The notes under the pieces: generated by a model | Seen by the model: only the letters and a program-made list of their open reading frames with translations | The model's database searches: none | What the model was told of the DNA's origin: nothing | Shown here: positions 1 to 11,853 of the stretch, piece by piece | How the letters are laid out: every line of letters begins with the position of its first letter | How positions within the stretch are numbered: the stretch's first letter is position 1 | From: Piper betle | Taxonomy: Eukaryota > Streptophyta > Magnoliopsida > Piperales > Piperaceae | Length of the DNA stretch: 64,000 nt | Assembly (NCBI GenBank): GCA_033002965.1 | Contig: JAURVB010010996.1 | Coordinates: forward strand, 1 to 64,000 | Reading direction: 5' to 3' | Translations under genes and position numbers: made by a program

Positions 1-808
1 CTCATTCATATATTGTTTGCGCATTAGCGGCGTGCTCCATCTTGAGACGTCGAGAGGGTTATGTCGTAGCCGTTTAGGTTTTGGGTCAGCGAACTTAATC
101 GGTTTACGAGTAGTTCGATCCTTTGTAACAGTTCTGGTCCGGGTTGAGAGTAAACCGGATTGGGGTGTTACACTGCTTCTATACCAAACTAAGTCCAAAT
201 TTTAAGGTTTTAAACTATGATCACTATTAGTATTAACTATTATAAATACATTTTAGCTAATATCTTAACTTATATTGCCTCATAATAAGAAGAACAGCAG
301 ATCATGTCCTCGCAAGAGCCATTGATCAGCATGTCTATACGAATCCTTGGACCGCTGGAGGTATAAAAAATTGCAACAAAATACATATTGAATTAACTGT
401 AAGAAAAATTAGCAATACTAATTCTCATGGTTAATAAAAAAAAATTAACAGATCATTTTTTCCGCCATTCTCTCGACATTATTTTCTTCTTTTCAAATAT
501 TTGGATGCTTTACTTATAATATACTACCTATAAGCTAACTCTTCACGGGTTCACAGTTCTTCTACCCATAATAATAATTATTGGGTAGAGACTACTTATG
601 TTTTTCCAATGAATTGCTTGTTTTTATATAAGCAAATGCAGATATTAGTGAGTGCGGTGATCCTCTCTAGCTCAGACTTGAGAAATTAACGATGGAGTGG
701 GCGAGGTTAATTGTTACTTAGTTATTATAATTAAGTTATTATATCTAGTATGAAATGAGATGCTAATACTTACAATGATACTAATAGAGTTTATATATCG
801 ACTTCAGA
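1..808. other. AT-rich intergenic DNA
   Basis: No gene or recognisable transposon part is visible. The few open frames are short, lack family motifs and have no codon bias. It ends at the left edge of the first GGAATC-rich element. Confidence 0.6.
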
Positions 809-810
809 CC

Positions 811-1707
811 ATGATTGCATGAATCGGAATCGGAATCGGTTTTCCAGGTAGTCGGAATCGGAATCGGAATTGATCTGAATCGTCCAAGAATCGGTTCAGT
901 TGAATCGGTCCAAATTAGTTTAATCGGTCATATATAATAATTTGACAATTCATAATATAAATATATTAAGATTAGGTATTGATGTTATTTTGATATTATT
1001 CTGTGTATTATAGTTTATGATATTTTTAAATATTTTTAAGATTTTTTTAAAATTATTTAGAATTAATTATTATTTTTAACTCGAGTTAGACTCGAGTCAA
1101 CTTTTAATTACGAGAATGCCACCCTCCGCTCTTTACCCCCCGCCGCCGCCGGCCGGTCGGCGGCGAGTCTCGCGCGGCGATGTCGGAGGATGTCGGCAGC
1201 CCGGTCGGACGAACAGTTGGCGGCCTGGAGTCGGCGATGGAGTCGGCGGCGATTCGTGCGTCACAGCCCGATTCGGTCCGGCCACACGTCGGCGGCGACG
1301 TTGCGAGGTCGGTGGCGAGGTCGGCAGCCCGGTCGGCGGCGAGCCCGGAGTCGGGGACGCACGGCGGAGGGCGAAAACGGGGCGGCGGCGGGCGGACGAG
1401 CGGCGGCAGTGTGGGGGGAGCGGGTTTGATTTTAGGTTTTTAAAATCCAAATTACCATTTTACCCATACTTAAATAATTTAATAAAAATCATACCTAAGG
1501 TATTTTAGTAATTTCCTAAAAAACCGATTCCGATTTAAATCGGCCGATTCCGATTCCGAGTTAAATCGGTCGGAATCGGCCGAACTCGGGCGATTCGGTG
1601 ACCGATTCGGGGCCGACCGATTCGGCCCCGAAATCAGATCGGCACGATGCCGATCCGATTTAAATCGGCCGATTCCGCACAGAATCGGCCGATTCGTTCA
1701 TCAGGCC
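811..1707 (+). mobile_element. GGAATC-rich inverted-repeat element, copy A
   Basis: About 0.9 kb bounded by arrays of GGAATC/CGGAAT on the left and their complement (CCGATT) on the right. The outermost bases form an imperfect inverted repeat: GATTGCATGAATCGG on the left pairs with CCGATTCGTTCATC on the right. Inside, in order, lie an AT-rich block, a CpG-dense core at about 1116-1430 built from CGGCGG/GAGTCGG units, and a short conserved tract ending in GGTATTTTAGTAATTT at 1499. The same order is found at 21.1-22.1 kb (inverted) and 59.5-60.1 kb, so this is a repeat family. There is no transposase, so it is non-autonomous. The superfamily is unknown. The open frames in the GC-rich core are by-products of its composition. 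Confidence 0.65.
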
Positions 1708-2512
1708 TTCAGACACTGTTTATTAATAATTTTAATTACTCAAATCATGCATGCAGCCCACTAAGGCGACAATAAAGTATTTAATAGAAAACCATGGAGC
1801 AGACTGAAAGTTTTTGGAATCAAAATATATAGTTTTAAATATAAATAATACTTGATCAAAATAAATAATGGATGAAATAGAATGATATTTACGTAGATCC
1901 CTTTAATGTTCTAAAAAGTTAGGATAAAAAAAGTATTGCATAAGTAAATGGGCCGTTGTGCGTTAATGTTAACAACCCAATGTCGGTGTCGTTAATGGGC
2001 GTAAATAAGAAGCCCATGTTAATTACGACACTGAACCGGAATTATTTTGGGGAAGATTTGCAGGGAAATTGGAAGGTTGAATTAAGGAGGGGGGGGAGAG
2101 GGCTGGGTCTGGGTGGGTTGGGCTCTATAGTGGTGGCAACGACGAGCCAAACCAAGCCAAGATTTTTAAATTTTTTTAGGGTTACACAATTCGTGAGGAT
2201 ATAAAATAGTTTAATTGCAAGAACTTGAAACTGTCGTGTTCAGTATTGTAATAAAAATTTTAGTATGCACTTTTTTTATAGTTTTATTGTAATAAATATT
2301 AAATATATAGCATGTAATTTATTTTTTAATAAATAGGACAAGCTGGAACGAGTGGAGGCCAGCTCGGCTTGGCTCAGCTCATGTTGAACCAAGCTGAGTC
2401 CTAGCTAGCTTGGTGCCAGCCTAGGTGGGGCGAGTCCATTTTCATCCAGACCTTTGAATATGAGGTCCAAAATTGGGTGTTTAGGGATCTAAAGATTAAT
2501 TTGCTATAATAC
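1708..2512. other. intergenic DNA between two elements
   Basis: Nothing gene-like is seen. A G-rich tract at about 2085-2125 and a GCTCGGCTTGGCTCAG-type low-complexity stretch at about 2340-2440 are the only distinctive pieces. They may belong to older repeat insertions. Confidence 0.5.
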
Positions 2513-3028
2513 TAGGAGTGAACATTTCATAGGTTTGGTTCCAAACCCACCAAACTAAATCAACTAAACTCCACTCAATCTCTATATTTCGCAACCGAAC
2601 TTACCTTCACATCCGAACCAAACCAAATTATTTTGGTTAATTCGGTTTGAAAACCCAATTAAACCATACAAGTTATTAAAAAAATGTTGTTCGATTATTG
2701 AATTAAATTTATTTCATTATTTTAACAAACATAACCGTTTAATAATAATTTTAATTGTATATAACTATATATCATATTAAATAAATACAAATTAATCATA
2801 TAAATATCATAATTTCATGATAATTAAGATATAATCTATGTTTTGGCTTTTTTAAATTTCAGTTATTTCAGTTTAATTCGGTTCGAAGCCAAACAAAATA
2901 CACACCGGTTGTCAATCAGCCCAACCAAATATTAAACCAAATTATTTCAAATCCAAAACAAATTGCTAAATTGGATTTGGTTTGGTTTGGTTCAATTTTC
3001 AGTTTTCACACACTTACGCTCACCCCTA
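2513..3028. mobile_element. hAT-like MITE with TAGGGGTGAGC-type ends
   Basis: About 515 bp. The left end reads TAGGAGTGAACA and the right end is the inverse, TGCTCACCCCTA-like (GCTCACCCCTA at about 3018-3028). Just inside lie opposed runs of AACCAAACC and GGTTTGGTTTGG, around a very AT-rich centre. Ends beginning TAGGGGTG followed by GGTTCGG/GGTTTGG runs are typical of short non-autonomous hAT-like elements in many plants. The 8-bp flanks (TATAATAC and AAAATTAC) agree at only 5 of 8 positions, which could be a decayed target duplication. No coding capacity. Confidence 0.55.
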
Positions 3029-3662
3029 AAAATTACTCCCAAAAAGAAAACATATTTACTAGCTCTTTAACTTGACAATGCCCCAACAATGCTTGACCAC
3101 TAGTGTTCTGTTCATGGATGGATGATAAAAATGCAAAGTTAAACAAAATTCTAAAGAAAATTCATGACATGAGAGTTAATAACTTAATCTAAGTTCTAAT
3201 TTTTGTCATTTGTGTTGCCAAAACCTGGATTAAGATTGTTAACTAAGAATAAGAACCCCTTTTGATTTATTTCTTCTCAAACACTTGATTTTTTATCTTG
3301 TCATCACTAACTTGTTTTGACAAAAGCACCTATTAATGGTCATAAGCAAACTTCATTTTAGACAGTGGGTGTAACCCCACAATAAAATGCACCAACTCTT
3401 CTGCAATAGTTGAGAATGTAGGAAAACAGCACTTCATATAAAAGTATAGACAAATGAGAACTAAAATTTGTTATCATACCCTTTCAACTGCAGAAGGATC
3501 GGCTCTCATCATCACCACTGCCATCTAAATTTTACTTGAGAATGGTATGGGTGAACCAACTACTGTGAGCCAAATGCTACTAATAGATAAACTAACTAGT
3601 TCAGCTCAATGTGCTGCCAAAAACCCGAGAATTGTGGAAGTTGGGTCGAAATTATGGTCAAT
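3029..3662. other. 3' flank of the DUF863 gene
   Basis: AT-rich DNA downstream of the minus-strand DUF863 stop codon, probably holding its 3' UTR and poly(A) region. No other feature is recognised. Confidence 0.5.
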
Positions 3663-6122
3663 TCAATGATGCCTTGATCTCCTGCTTCTTGTTGGCATAA
3701 ACCACTTTCCCCTACGGCCACCAACGTTAGCTTCTGTGCAGTGTATCAGTTCTCCCATCATACGAGTGTCCTCACAAATTTCATGTCTTGAAAGACGTAC
3801 TAAACTGGGGAGGACATCCCTCTGAAAATCCATAAGTCGTCTTCTTAACTTTAACCTAGAGGTATTATTACCAATTGTTGCCTCCTTCCCAACTGGTTTT
3901 GCGGATGAGCAATCTTCTGTGTTAATTTCTGGGAGGTGCAGTACAAGTGAAACATATGAGTCTGATGAATAGCCCGATTCATCTTTTGCCGTCTCAGAAT
4001 TTGGGAAACAGTTGTATTCTAGTTCAGATGTGCCTGCAGGTTTCTCTTGAGATATGCTGATGAGCGCTTCAGCTGCATTATGAATGATAATGTCCACTAC
4101 AACAGCTTCTTGCTGTTGTTGCACCTCTTGTACATGAAAACAATCTTTGGAGGACTGAATAGACTTTTCCTGCAAGCACTCACAAGCTTGATTTTCCAAA
4201 ACTTCCAACTCCTCAATGCTACATTTATCCACAGACAGTTCCGCCTGAACAACTTGAAACTCCTCTAATGAATTTGGATGTTCTTCAGAAGATATATCCC
4301 TTTTGTCCAATTCAATCACTTGCTCAGCACCTGACTTATCCTCTACAGATTTCGAATCAGAAGTACCATAGGGAATGCAAAAGACGCCAGGGTGATTATC
4401 AACTTGAGTGGAAGTTTCACCTCCTTCCTTGTGAAGAAAATTTGAAGTAACCACTGATGTTTCCACGAGAGAATTTTTACATTGGCCTCCATTGGCCATC
4501 TCCATTTCCATTCTTTCCCGACCAAAAACTAAAGACCCTGACATCAGATTTGCATGAATGTTTTTTAATCTTGACGAATCATTAATTGGCAGAAATGAGG
4601 ACCTTGTGTGCTTCATTTCCATGTCATTTTGATTACAGGAAGAATATAGTTGGGGAGGCAGCAGTACAGTCGATCCAAAAACTTCTGCATGCACATCTCG
4701 TCCTGAGATCCAAGCATTCGATGGAAGTCTGGTACTTTGATCAGTTATAGATTCAGTAGGACCATTGATACCACAGGATGAACTTGCTGCAGTAGAAGAA
4801 AATATCAGTGGATCCGAACACATGGATGGTGATTCACCTATCTGAGGAATATTAAGGTCAATAGACAAAGCTTTAGATGAACCACATGATTGATACATTG
4901 TAGAACGACTAACAGGTCCTGCATTGTGCCCTGCGGAAGGAAAATGAAATAGAACCATAATTCATAAGATTTTATAACGGAAGTAGCTCATCTTTCAATT
5001 TACATGAGGCATAGTGATCATAGAACCTGAGTTTGCAGATGAATCATTAACAAGTATAAGGCTACTTATTTAGAGCAGACACCATTCACATTCATTACTA
5101 ATGAAACAGAATTTTTACAAACACAAGGCCATCGTATGACTGCAAGAGACTCACTACAAGCATATACGGAATACCATGTTAAAGTGCCGAGCATTTCCTA
5201 TGGTTCTAAGTGAACTTCCTCTGGACAGACCAAAGTGCATGATTTTATTTGATGCCATAACTTACCAAAATCAAATGCCAGTGGGTCTTGTCCTTCACTA
5301 TTTGGTGCTCGTAAATATGGCAATTCTGAGACAGAGTGTAACAGTGATTTAGGTTCAATCCTCGCTGCATTTGCTTGAGACTCATCAACAGAAGAACTAG
5401 CCTCAGCATCCTCAAGAGTAAGTTTATCAGCAGGTAACTCCAAATTGATATCTTTACAGAACATAATTCTTCCCGTGCCACCCTTTCTACACTCTTCATT
5501 TTCGGCAAAGATAGTAATCTTCAAGTTATTTACAACACAATCCTTCATTTCAATGCAGTTGCTAGCAGACTGAGAGCCAGCGTCGCTTGTGTATATACCA
5601 GAATGAAGTTGCGGATCAAAAGTTAAATGCCCAGGATCATCATATCGAGCATTCCTTTTCTGTTTACAAAGAGAACAACATTCAGCTACAAATGCGGAGC
5701 TTGATGCATAAAAGGGTGTACGTGGGTCAATGACCGCTGATGAGCAAAATCTAGATACAATATCAGTATCCTTCTGAGACGAGATTGAAGCAGCATATTG
5801 GTCCTTGGACCATCCACAAGAATCCTCAAAAGCCAGATCATTCATTAGTTTTTGTTGCATGTTATACAATCTATGAAGATCATAAACCTATAGCAAATAC
5901 GAGCGTCAGGTCGAACCAGCTAATTAGCTTGTCATAAAGGTTGAACAGAGACAGACATGGGAGACAGTTTACCTGCTGTCGGAAGATAGCCTCGTGCTGG
6001 AGCATCGTCTGTTTGAAGACATGTTTCAAATTATAACAACACCTTTGAGTCGTCTTCAAATCGGAATCTCCCATCCTTAACATGTCAATAGAATGAATGC
6101 TACCAAAAATTCCAGACGGCAT
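3663..6122 (-). CDS. DUF863 family protein
   Basis: Plant-specific protein of unknown biochemical role, probably nuclear by family expectation. I join three exons, in transcript order 6122-5973, 5887-5266 and 4930-3663, giving 679 residues with all phases matching and GT-AG introns of 85 and 335 nt. The family's N-terminal signature spans the first junction: FKQTMLQHEAIFRQQ followed by VYDLHRLYNMQQKL, about residues 36-66. The family's C-terminal signature is also present: DFQRDVLPSLVRLSRHEI, then a basic tail (RRGKWFMPTRSRRSRHH). A DLNIP motif near residue 280 resembles DLN-type repression motifs; that is only suggestive. The start is the first ATG in the exon that begins at 6175, after an acceptor (cttctag), so a leader intron lies upstream. 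Function cannot be told from sequence. Confidence 0.85.
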
Positions 6123-8776
6123 CGATTGCCCACCGAATCTACAATAGTTTATGGCCCCCGCAAGCAGCAGCAAACCTAGAAGCAAACGATCAACATACAC
6201 ACAAAATTCTATTGAGGAAGTTTTCGAGGAAACCGTCCAGGTAATTAAGAAACAAGAAAAGGAGACCGTCACTGTCAACCAGCCTCTAAGATAATATCTA
6301 CGGAAACCGTCCTTGTCAATTAGTTCAATATATATCTCTCAACACTTTTATGGTTAAACATTGGTTGTTCAACTCAGGGAATAGCAACCGTCTAATGCAA
6401 TAAACGAATCTAATGCGTGGTCAAAATGGGTGAGAAAGGTTACAAAACAATTCCTTAACACATGCCCAGAAATGAAGAGGGAACCGCATAATTTCTAACC
6501 ATGAAACATGAAATTAATAACCCTCAACTAAAACCAAACTTTGGCAAGAATGGGTGCAAAGCAAATCAACCAACAAACATAGAAGGAGCGCAGGACAAAC
6601 GTAGAGGGGATTGTGGAAGAGTCGGGTATAAGAAGACGGGCGAGCCCCCAATGAAGCTCCCACCAAGACAATTTAGCAACAGAGCCCATGGCAACTGTGG
6701 CGACGTTAGTTGGAGGGAGAGCAAAGAGAGACATGGAAAGAGGAAAGACAGGTGCGGGTAGAGACAAGCGAAGCGAAGTGTGCGTGACAGAGGGTGATGG
6801 GAATCGGAGAAGAAATGTATGTATAAAGTAGAGAGCAAACAGTTTTGTGGCAGGCAACAGACTTTGTACCCCGTACACAACGAGGACAAATTTCTGATTT
6901 CTCCCCCCTCTCCCTCTCCCTCTCCCTCTCCCCAAAAAATAAACATGCCAACTCTTTCATTCTAAATTTTCCAACAAATCATATTTGCATTACCCAATTT
7001 CCCTTTTCCTAAACCCTTATATAATTTACATTTTCTTCAAGACATATATATTACGTTTCTTAGAAGTCTGTTGGCTGTAGGTTATCTTGTAATTATTTTA
7101 AGTTGTTGTCTAAAAATGATTCCATGTGTAGATCAATCATTTTAGGTTGGGTATGTATCGTTGTCGCCGCTCGCCCTTAATCACCGCCGCCCCCACGTCC
7201 TTACCCTGGTAACGCGAAGAATCAAGATTTCTAAAAACTGTCCCGCGATTGCAATCTCTCTTTGAAAATGACCATTTCTCTAGTTGCCAAAATAATTCTA
7301 GAACATTAACTGCTCTTAAGAACCAAAATTATAGCACTAGGAGGTTCTAAATGATCAGAAGATGATCAACCAGATGAGAACCAGTGTAGGCACGACGAAT
7401 ATGGATGTACGTCGACCACCACTCCCAACTTAGCACATTTTATTCAAAAGAGGAACATATATAGAAGTAGACATTGGCAAAGACCAAACAAGACGAAGAG
7501 GGACAAGATCGATTAGTGTTGGTTCGGGCTGGGCAGTGGGCACATACTCGGAGGTGAGCAACTTCGGGTCTCTAATTGGTTGGTCGTCCCACGTCGAAGA
7601 GGGATATGGTGCGACCCATGTTGTCCGAGTTGCAATACCTGACCATGGCCTGGGGATTTGCTCTCATTGTAGCACTTATATGATTAATTGGCTTAAAATT
7701 TTTTAATTATTATAATTAAAATTTTAAATATCTCTAATTAAAAAATTTTGAGCGAATCATACAGTGGCTACATCTACCCATGAACTCAATCATCCATTTC
7801 TTTTACTTGGCCTCAAACGGTCTGGTACCGGGCTTGTGGCTTTGGGTCCAAGAGGAAGTGGCAGCAACTTTCGGAGAGCCCAATTAAGCCCACTGTTAGG
7901 TTATGTATGAAGTCCTTGGCGCAGCCGAGTGTTTTTCTCTCGTCCGCGCCGCCAGAGCAGTGGCTACTGGCCGGCGAACTGGCCAGCCTCGCAGCGGAGG
8001 CGATCCCGGCCATGTTGGCGGCAAGTCGGATCAAGAAGAGTATGGCCAGTGTGTGATGTGCCCTGATCTCATCGGCATCCCTGTAGATTTAAAACTAACC
8101 TGGTATATGGCTTAGCTCATGGAGTTGGGTTGTTTTATAGATCTCGTTTGTTAATGTTTCAAAAGGTTTTGTTTAGTCAAGGCTTTAGTTTGCTTCATGA
8201 GAAGTGTCCAGGTTTGGCGTTACACACGCCTAATTAATAGCAATATAGCAAAACAAAACAAAAAAAATCCAAAGAAATTTTTCAAAAAAATAATAATAAT
8301 AGGAAGGTAAAATGGAAAGCTTCAAAAGAGACAAATTTCACAAAGCCTATAAATATATTTTGAACAAACCGGTGAGTTGATTGATATATTTATTTATGTG
8401 TTAGGCCATAGCCCCATGGCAAAGCAGCATGAATAATTTTCACGACTTAACCAAAAACTACCACAAGTACTTGAAGAAGTGCCTTGAAAAAAAAGTACTT
8501 TTAGAAGAGAAGTTAATCAAACCATCGTAACAGTAGGAATCTGTCCCCATATGACGTCCAAAACCCACGTCTAATCTATGAGAACAAAAATATTGACATT
8601 CTAACAAATGGATCCACGTTATGCGAGGTCCACGCCAGCTTATAAACTAAGCTAATCCAAGTGTCTGATGATGTTTTTGTTAGTAGGTATGTGTGATCAA
8701 ACACGAATTGCCGTTGATAAACGATAAAACAACCTTAATTATATCCCTAGAATTCAAGATCTTCAAATTAAGTCTG
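6123..8776. other. leader/promoter of DUF863 gene and intergenic DNA
   Basis: Minus strand: the leader exon piece 6175-6123 follows a good acceptor, so the 5' UTR is spliced. A GA-rich tract at about 6905-6933 could mark the first leader exon or proximal promoter. Open frames at 6528-6960 have no family match and look like leader sequence. From about 7000 to 8776 I see only AT-rich DNA plus a short GC-richer patch at 7900-8040 with no recognisable product. The 3' flank of the PPR gene is at the right end. Confidence 0.45.
6905..6933. repeat. (CCCTCT)n microsatellite
   Basis: Four to five CCCTCT units, reading GAGAGG on the minus strand, in the inferred leader/promoter of the DUF863 gene. Such GA/CT tracts are common near plant transcription starts. 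Confidence 0.75.
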
Positions 8777-10513
8777 TCACTCACAATTATCTAGGCAATC
8801 TTCCTCACCGTCCAGCAACACATCAGGGGCATAGCCTCCTGACTTAGCTAGGGCTGTGAGCTCATGTATCAACTCATAAATTTGATCAATACAACGGTGA
8901 GATTGATCACTGGACACAAATCCATGCACGATTCCTTTCACTTGGATCCAGCTCCGACCAAGGGGCTTTTTCACACACATCTCAACCATAGCCTCCCTCA
9001 TCTTGACAACATCCCCCCACTCCCTGGCATTAGCATACAAATTGGACAAGAGCACGAGGTAGCCCGCAGCTTTCTCAGGTTGCAGCTCTTCGAAATCCAA
9101 ATTCCCAGCAGCAACACCAGCAAGCTCAACGTGCTTGTGGATTCTACAACCAGCAAGAAGAGCACCCCACACCACATCATTGGGCTTGAAAGGCATCGAG
9201 TCAATGACCACATGCGCTTCCCTGAGAAATCCCGCACGGCTCAACAGATCCACCAAGCATCCATAGTGCTCAACTGCGGGCCTCAGCCCATAAACAGTGC
9301 CCATACGCTCAAACACTCGGCGCCCCTCATCAACCCATCCCATATGACAGCAAGCAGATAGCAAACCCAAGAAGGTGATTCCATCAGGAGCTATCCCCTC
9401 CCTTTCCATCTCCTCGAACACTCTGAACGCATCCTCCCCACGTCCATGCATGGCAAACGCAGTGATCATGGTCGTCCACGAGACAACGCTGCGCCGGGCC
9501 ATCTTCTCGAAGACCTCATAAGCTCTGTCAACCACCCCACATTGCGCATACATATGTATAAGCGCATTGTCGAGAGAAACCAACCGTTGCTGCACTAGAT
9601 TTGCGTCAACCGACGTCGGCCTCTTTCTCCCTGCATACAATTTGTCGACGTAGGCATGAATCCAACCGCCCAGCCTCAAATCACCCAACTCCCCGCAAGC
9701 CGACAGCGCCGTCACCATTGCAACCTGATCCGGCTCGACCAGGTCGCGAAGCATTTGCCGGAAATACGACAAGGCCTGCCGGCACTTCCCGGACTGAGCG
9801 CACCCGGCGACCATCGTCGTCCAGGAAATTACATTTTTCTGCGGCATATCGTCAAACAGCACGCGAGCGTTGTCAAGATCACCGAGTCTCACGTACCCAG
9901 AGAGCATAGAGTTCCATGTGACAATGGTTCGACTGGGCATTTCATCAAACAAGAGTCGCGCACACCCAAGGCCGCCGCCGCTGACTGCATACATGTTGAT
10001 CAAATTGGTCTGCACGTAGACATTGGAGGAGAAGCCGTCTACGATGACCCGAGCGTGGAACTGGCGGCCATGGGAGAGCAAGCCGAGCTTGGCACAAGAA
10101 GTGAGCACGAAGGAGTAGCTGAAGCAGTCGGGTTCCACATGGTTGCGCCGCATTTGATTGTACAGCGTGGAGGAGTGGCATTGGTGGGGGAGAGGCGGAG
10201 GAGGGAATCGGGAATCGGCGAGGCATCGGAAGAGGCGGTTGTAGAGGGAGGTGGTGGGGTTGGGGAAGTGGTGGAAGGCTCGGAGGGCGTGGAGGAAGTG
10301 GGCGGCGGAGGAGACGAGGGAGAGGGAGGAGGAGAGGAGCTTGGAGAGGAGGAAGGGGGACTTGTGCGAGAGGCCATGGAGGATAAGGTGGGCGTGGACC
10401 TGGGAGAGTTGCCGGAACGAGTTGCAGGAGTCGAGCGAGTCGAAGAGTTGCTGCTTGACCGCTCTCAGGTTTGGTGGTGGCGGTGGTGCTGCCGCTGCTT
10501 GTTCCGGGATCAT
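8777..10513 (-). CDS. PLS-class PPR protein, E/E+ type without DYW
   Basis: Intronless frame of 578 residues. Pentatricopeptide repeat proteins bind single-stranded organelle RNA; PLS-class members usually specify C-to-U editing sites in plastids or mitochondria. Typical repeat signatures are visible: residues 130-165 (FSYSFVLTSCAKLG, HGRQFHA), 168-200 (NLINMYA, ARLLFDEMPSRTIVTWN), 201-235 (MLSGYVRLGDLDNARVLFDDMP), 315-350 (NALIHMYAQCG, VSWTTMI) and 375-420. The E region runs from about 447 (VVWGALLAGCRIH) to 527, with an E+-like tail (YELIHELTALAKSGGYAPDV). The chain stops eight residues after LLDGEED, where the DYW deaminase would begin. No DYW remnant follows, so a partner would have to supply deaminase activity. 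The N-terminus is proline-rich and only weakly transit-like. The start is the first ATG; the exact target RNA is unknown. Confidence 0.9.
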   Translation of the reverse strand: MIPEQAAAAPPPPPNLRAVKQQLFDSLDSCNSFRQLSQVHAHLILHGLSHKSPFLLSKLLSSSLSLVSSAAHFLHALRAFHHFPNPTTSLYNRLFRCLADSRFPPPPLPHQCHSSTLYNQMRRNHVEPDCFSYSFVLTSCAKLGLLSHGRQFHARVIVDGFSSNVYVQTNLINMYAVSGGGLGCARLLFDEMPSRTIVTWNSMLSGYVRLGDLDNARVLFDDMPQKNVISWTTMVAGCAQSGKCRQALSYFRQMLRDLVEPDQVAMVTALSACGELGDLRLGGWIHAYVDKLYAGRKRPTSVDANLVQQRLVSLDNALIHMYAQCGVVDRAYEVFEKMARRSVVSWTTMITAFAMHGRGEDAFRVFEEMEREGIAPDGITFLGLLSACCHMGWVDEGRRVFERMGTVYGLRPAVEHYGCLVDLLSRAGFLREAHVVIDSMPFKPNDVVWGALLAGCRIHKHVELAGVAAGNLDFEELQPEKAAGYLVLLSNLYANAREWGDVVKMREAMVEMCVKKPLGRSWIQVKGIVHGFVSSDQSHRCIDQIYELIHELTALAKSGGYAPDVLLDGEEDCLDNCE

Positions 10514-11853
10514 CTACTTGCATGCATGGTGCTGCCTCTCCCCTGTCAACTATCTTTCATATACTTAGCTTAACATGTTTATGCGTTTTATAGCTCCAGC
10601 CTCTTGGTTCAAAGACGCATACATCTTTGGAATATAAGAAAACATAAATTCGTTTGTAAATTGTTTAGAAAAATATTTTTCCCACTAATTAATTTAGAAG
10701 TTGAAACTCAGAAGATTACAGGGCATATGTGAGAGACGATTTGCTCTTTGACCAGCGTCTTTAAACAGTTCTTCAGTTATTCACATTCAGGTAAGGGGAA
10801 TGAATTGCATCTATTGCGATTACCAGGTAGGGGTGGGGGGAGGGGGGGGCGAATTGCATTATGGATTTCCCACTAATTTTAAATACTAATTTATGAAATA
10901 TAAAAGAGATAAAGCAAAAGCAGAAGGAAAACTCAAACAAGAAGACGGCAAAAAAACCACTGATTTTAACTTAGTCTTAAAGAAAAATTACCGCTGATAT
11001 CAATCATTAATGCACTTTGTCAATCAGTTTGTATTAAACTCTAGTTCTTTGGAACCTAAATCGCAGATTCCCTGTATTTAAAAGCATTTCCGGAAAGCTT
11101 TATAATTTGTTCACGACTTCCTTCACGAAAATATAGCAATTTTATACATACCTCACAAGCAAGACTAGTGATGTATCCAACTAATCAAGATATTAAAACA
11201 CTTTCTCATATTTATAGTTATAATTGAAAACCAATGGAAGAAATATAGGTGTCCACCCTTTTCTACGATTTACAGAATTATGAAGAAAGTTCTGGCAATG
11301 ATCATTAGTGAAAAGGACCATCTCACAATTCAAGCGTGCAAGGGCTTTTTTCTTTCATATGCAACTTAATACACCAGGAAAAAGGGGGGACGAATAGTTA
11401 GAAAAAAATACTACCTCTGGTGTCTCTGCAAGAACAGTCTACAAAGAATTATGCACGATCAAAACCACCACGGTTTTATGCAACTGAAACGGCATGGTGG
11501 TGTTTGAATACACGAGAGAGAATGGAGGATGGTCCGACAACAATAGATAGGATATAAGAGGTTGGTGTCATAAAGAAGCAAAGGTGAGAACTTACAGATT
11601 ATAGAAGATCCCTGTGAGGCCTTTTTCCTTCATGTGTGACCTTTCAAACAGAAGTCCGACAGTACGCATTCATTTTAATGACATAATTTGCCATTATCAT
11701 AAAATTTCAACAGAAGCACAATTCAAAGCCAAAAGGAAAATTAAACTGAAATAAACAAAAATTTTGTACTTTACACAGGCAAATATTTATGTGAGATGAA
11801 TAACCTTCAAAAGGAATATCTTTAAAATGAAAGCAAGAAACCGAAAAAGATTA
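10514..11853. other. intergenic DNA between PPR and COG6
   Basis: Holds the PPR promoter (right of 10513, minus strand) and the COG6 3' UTR region. It has a G-rich run at about 10830-10850 and otherwise AT-rich sequence. No gene seen. Confidence 0.5.

Noticed and set aside
1116..1508. Overlapping Arg/Gly-rich open frames on both strands
   Set aside because: They come from the CGGCGG-rich core of element copy A; no conserved domain, and frames are open in several phases because of base composition.
8500..8776. Possible decayed DYW domain behind the PPR stop
   Set aside because: Read in all three minus-strand frames; no HxE or CxxC deaminase-like motif is left.
9601..10573. Long open frames opposite or overlapping the PPR gene
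   Set aside because: Shadows of the GC-rich PPR coding strand; only the 578-residue frame has repeat motifs.
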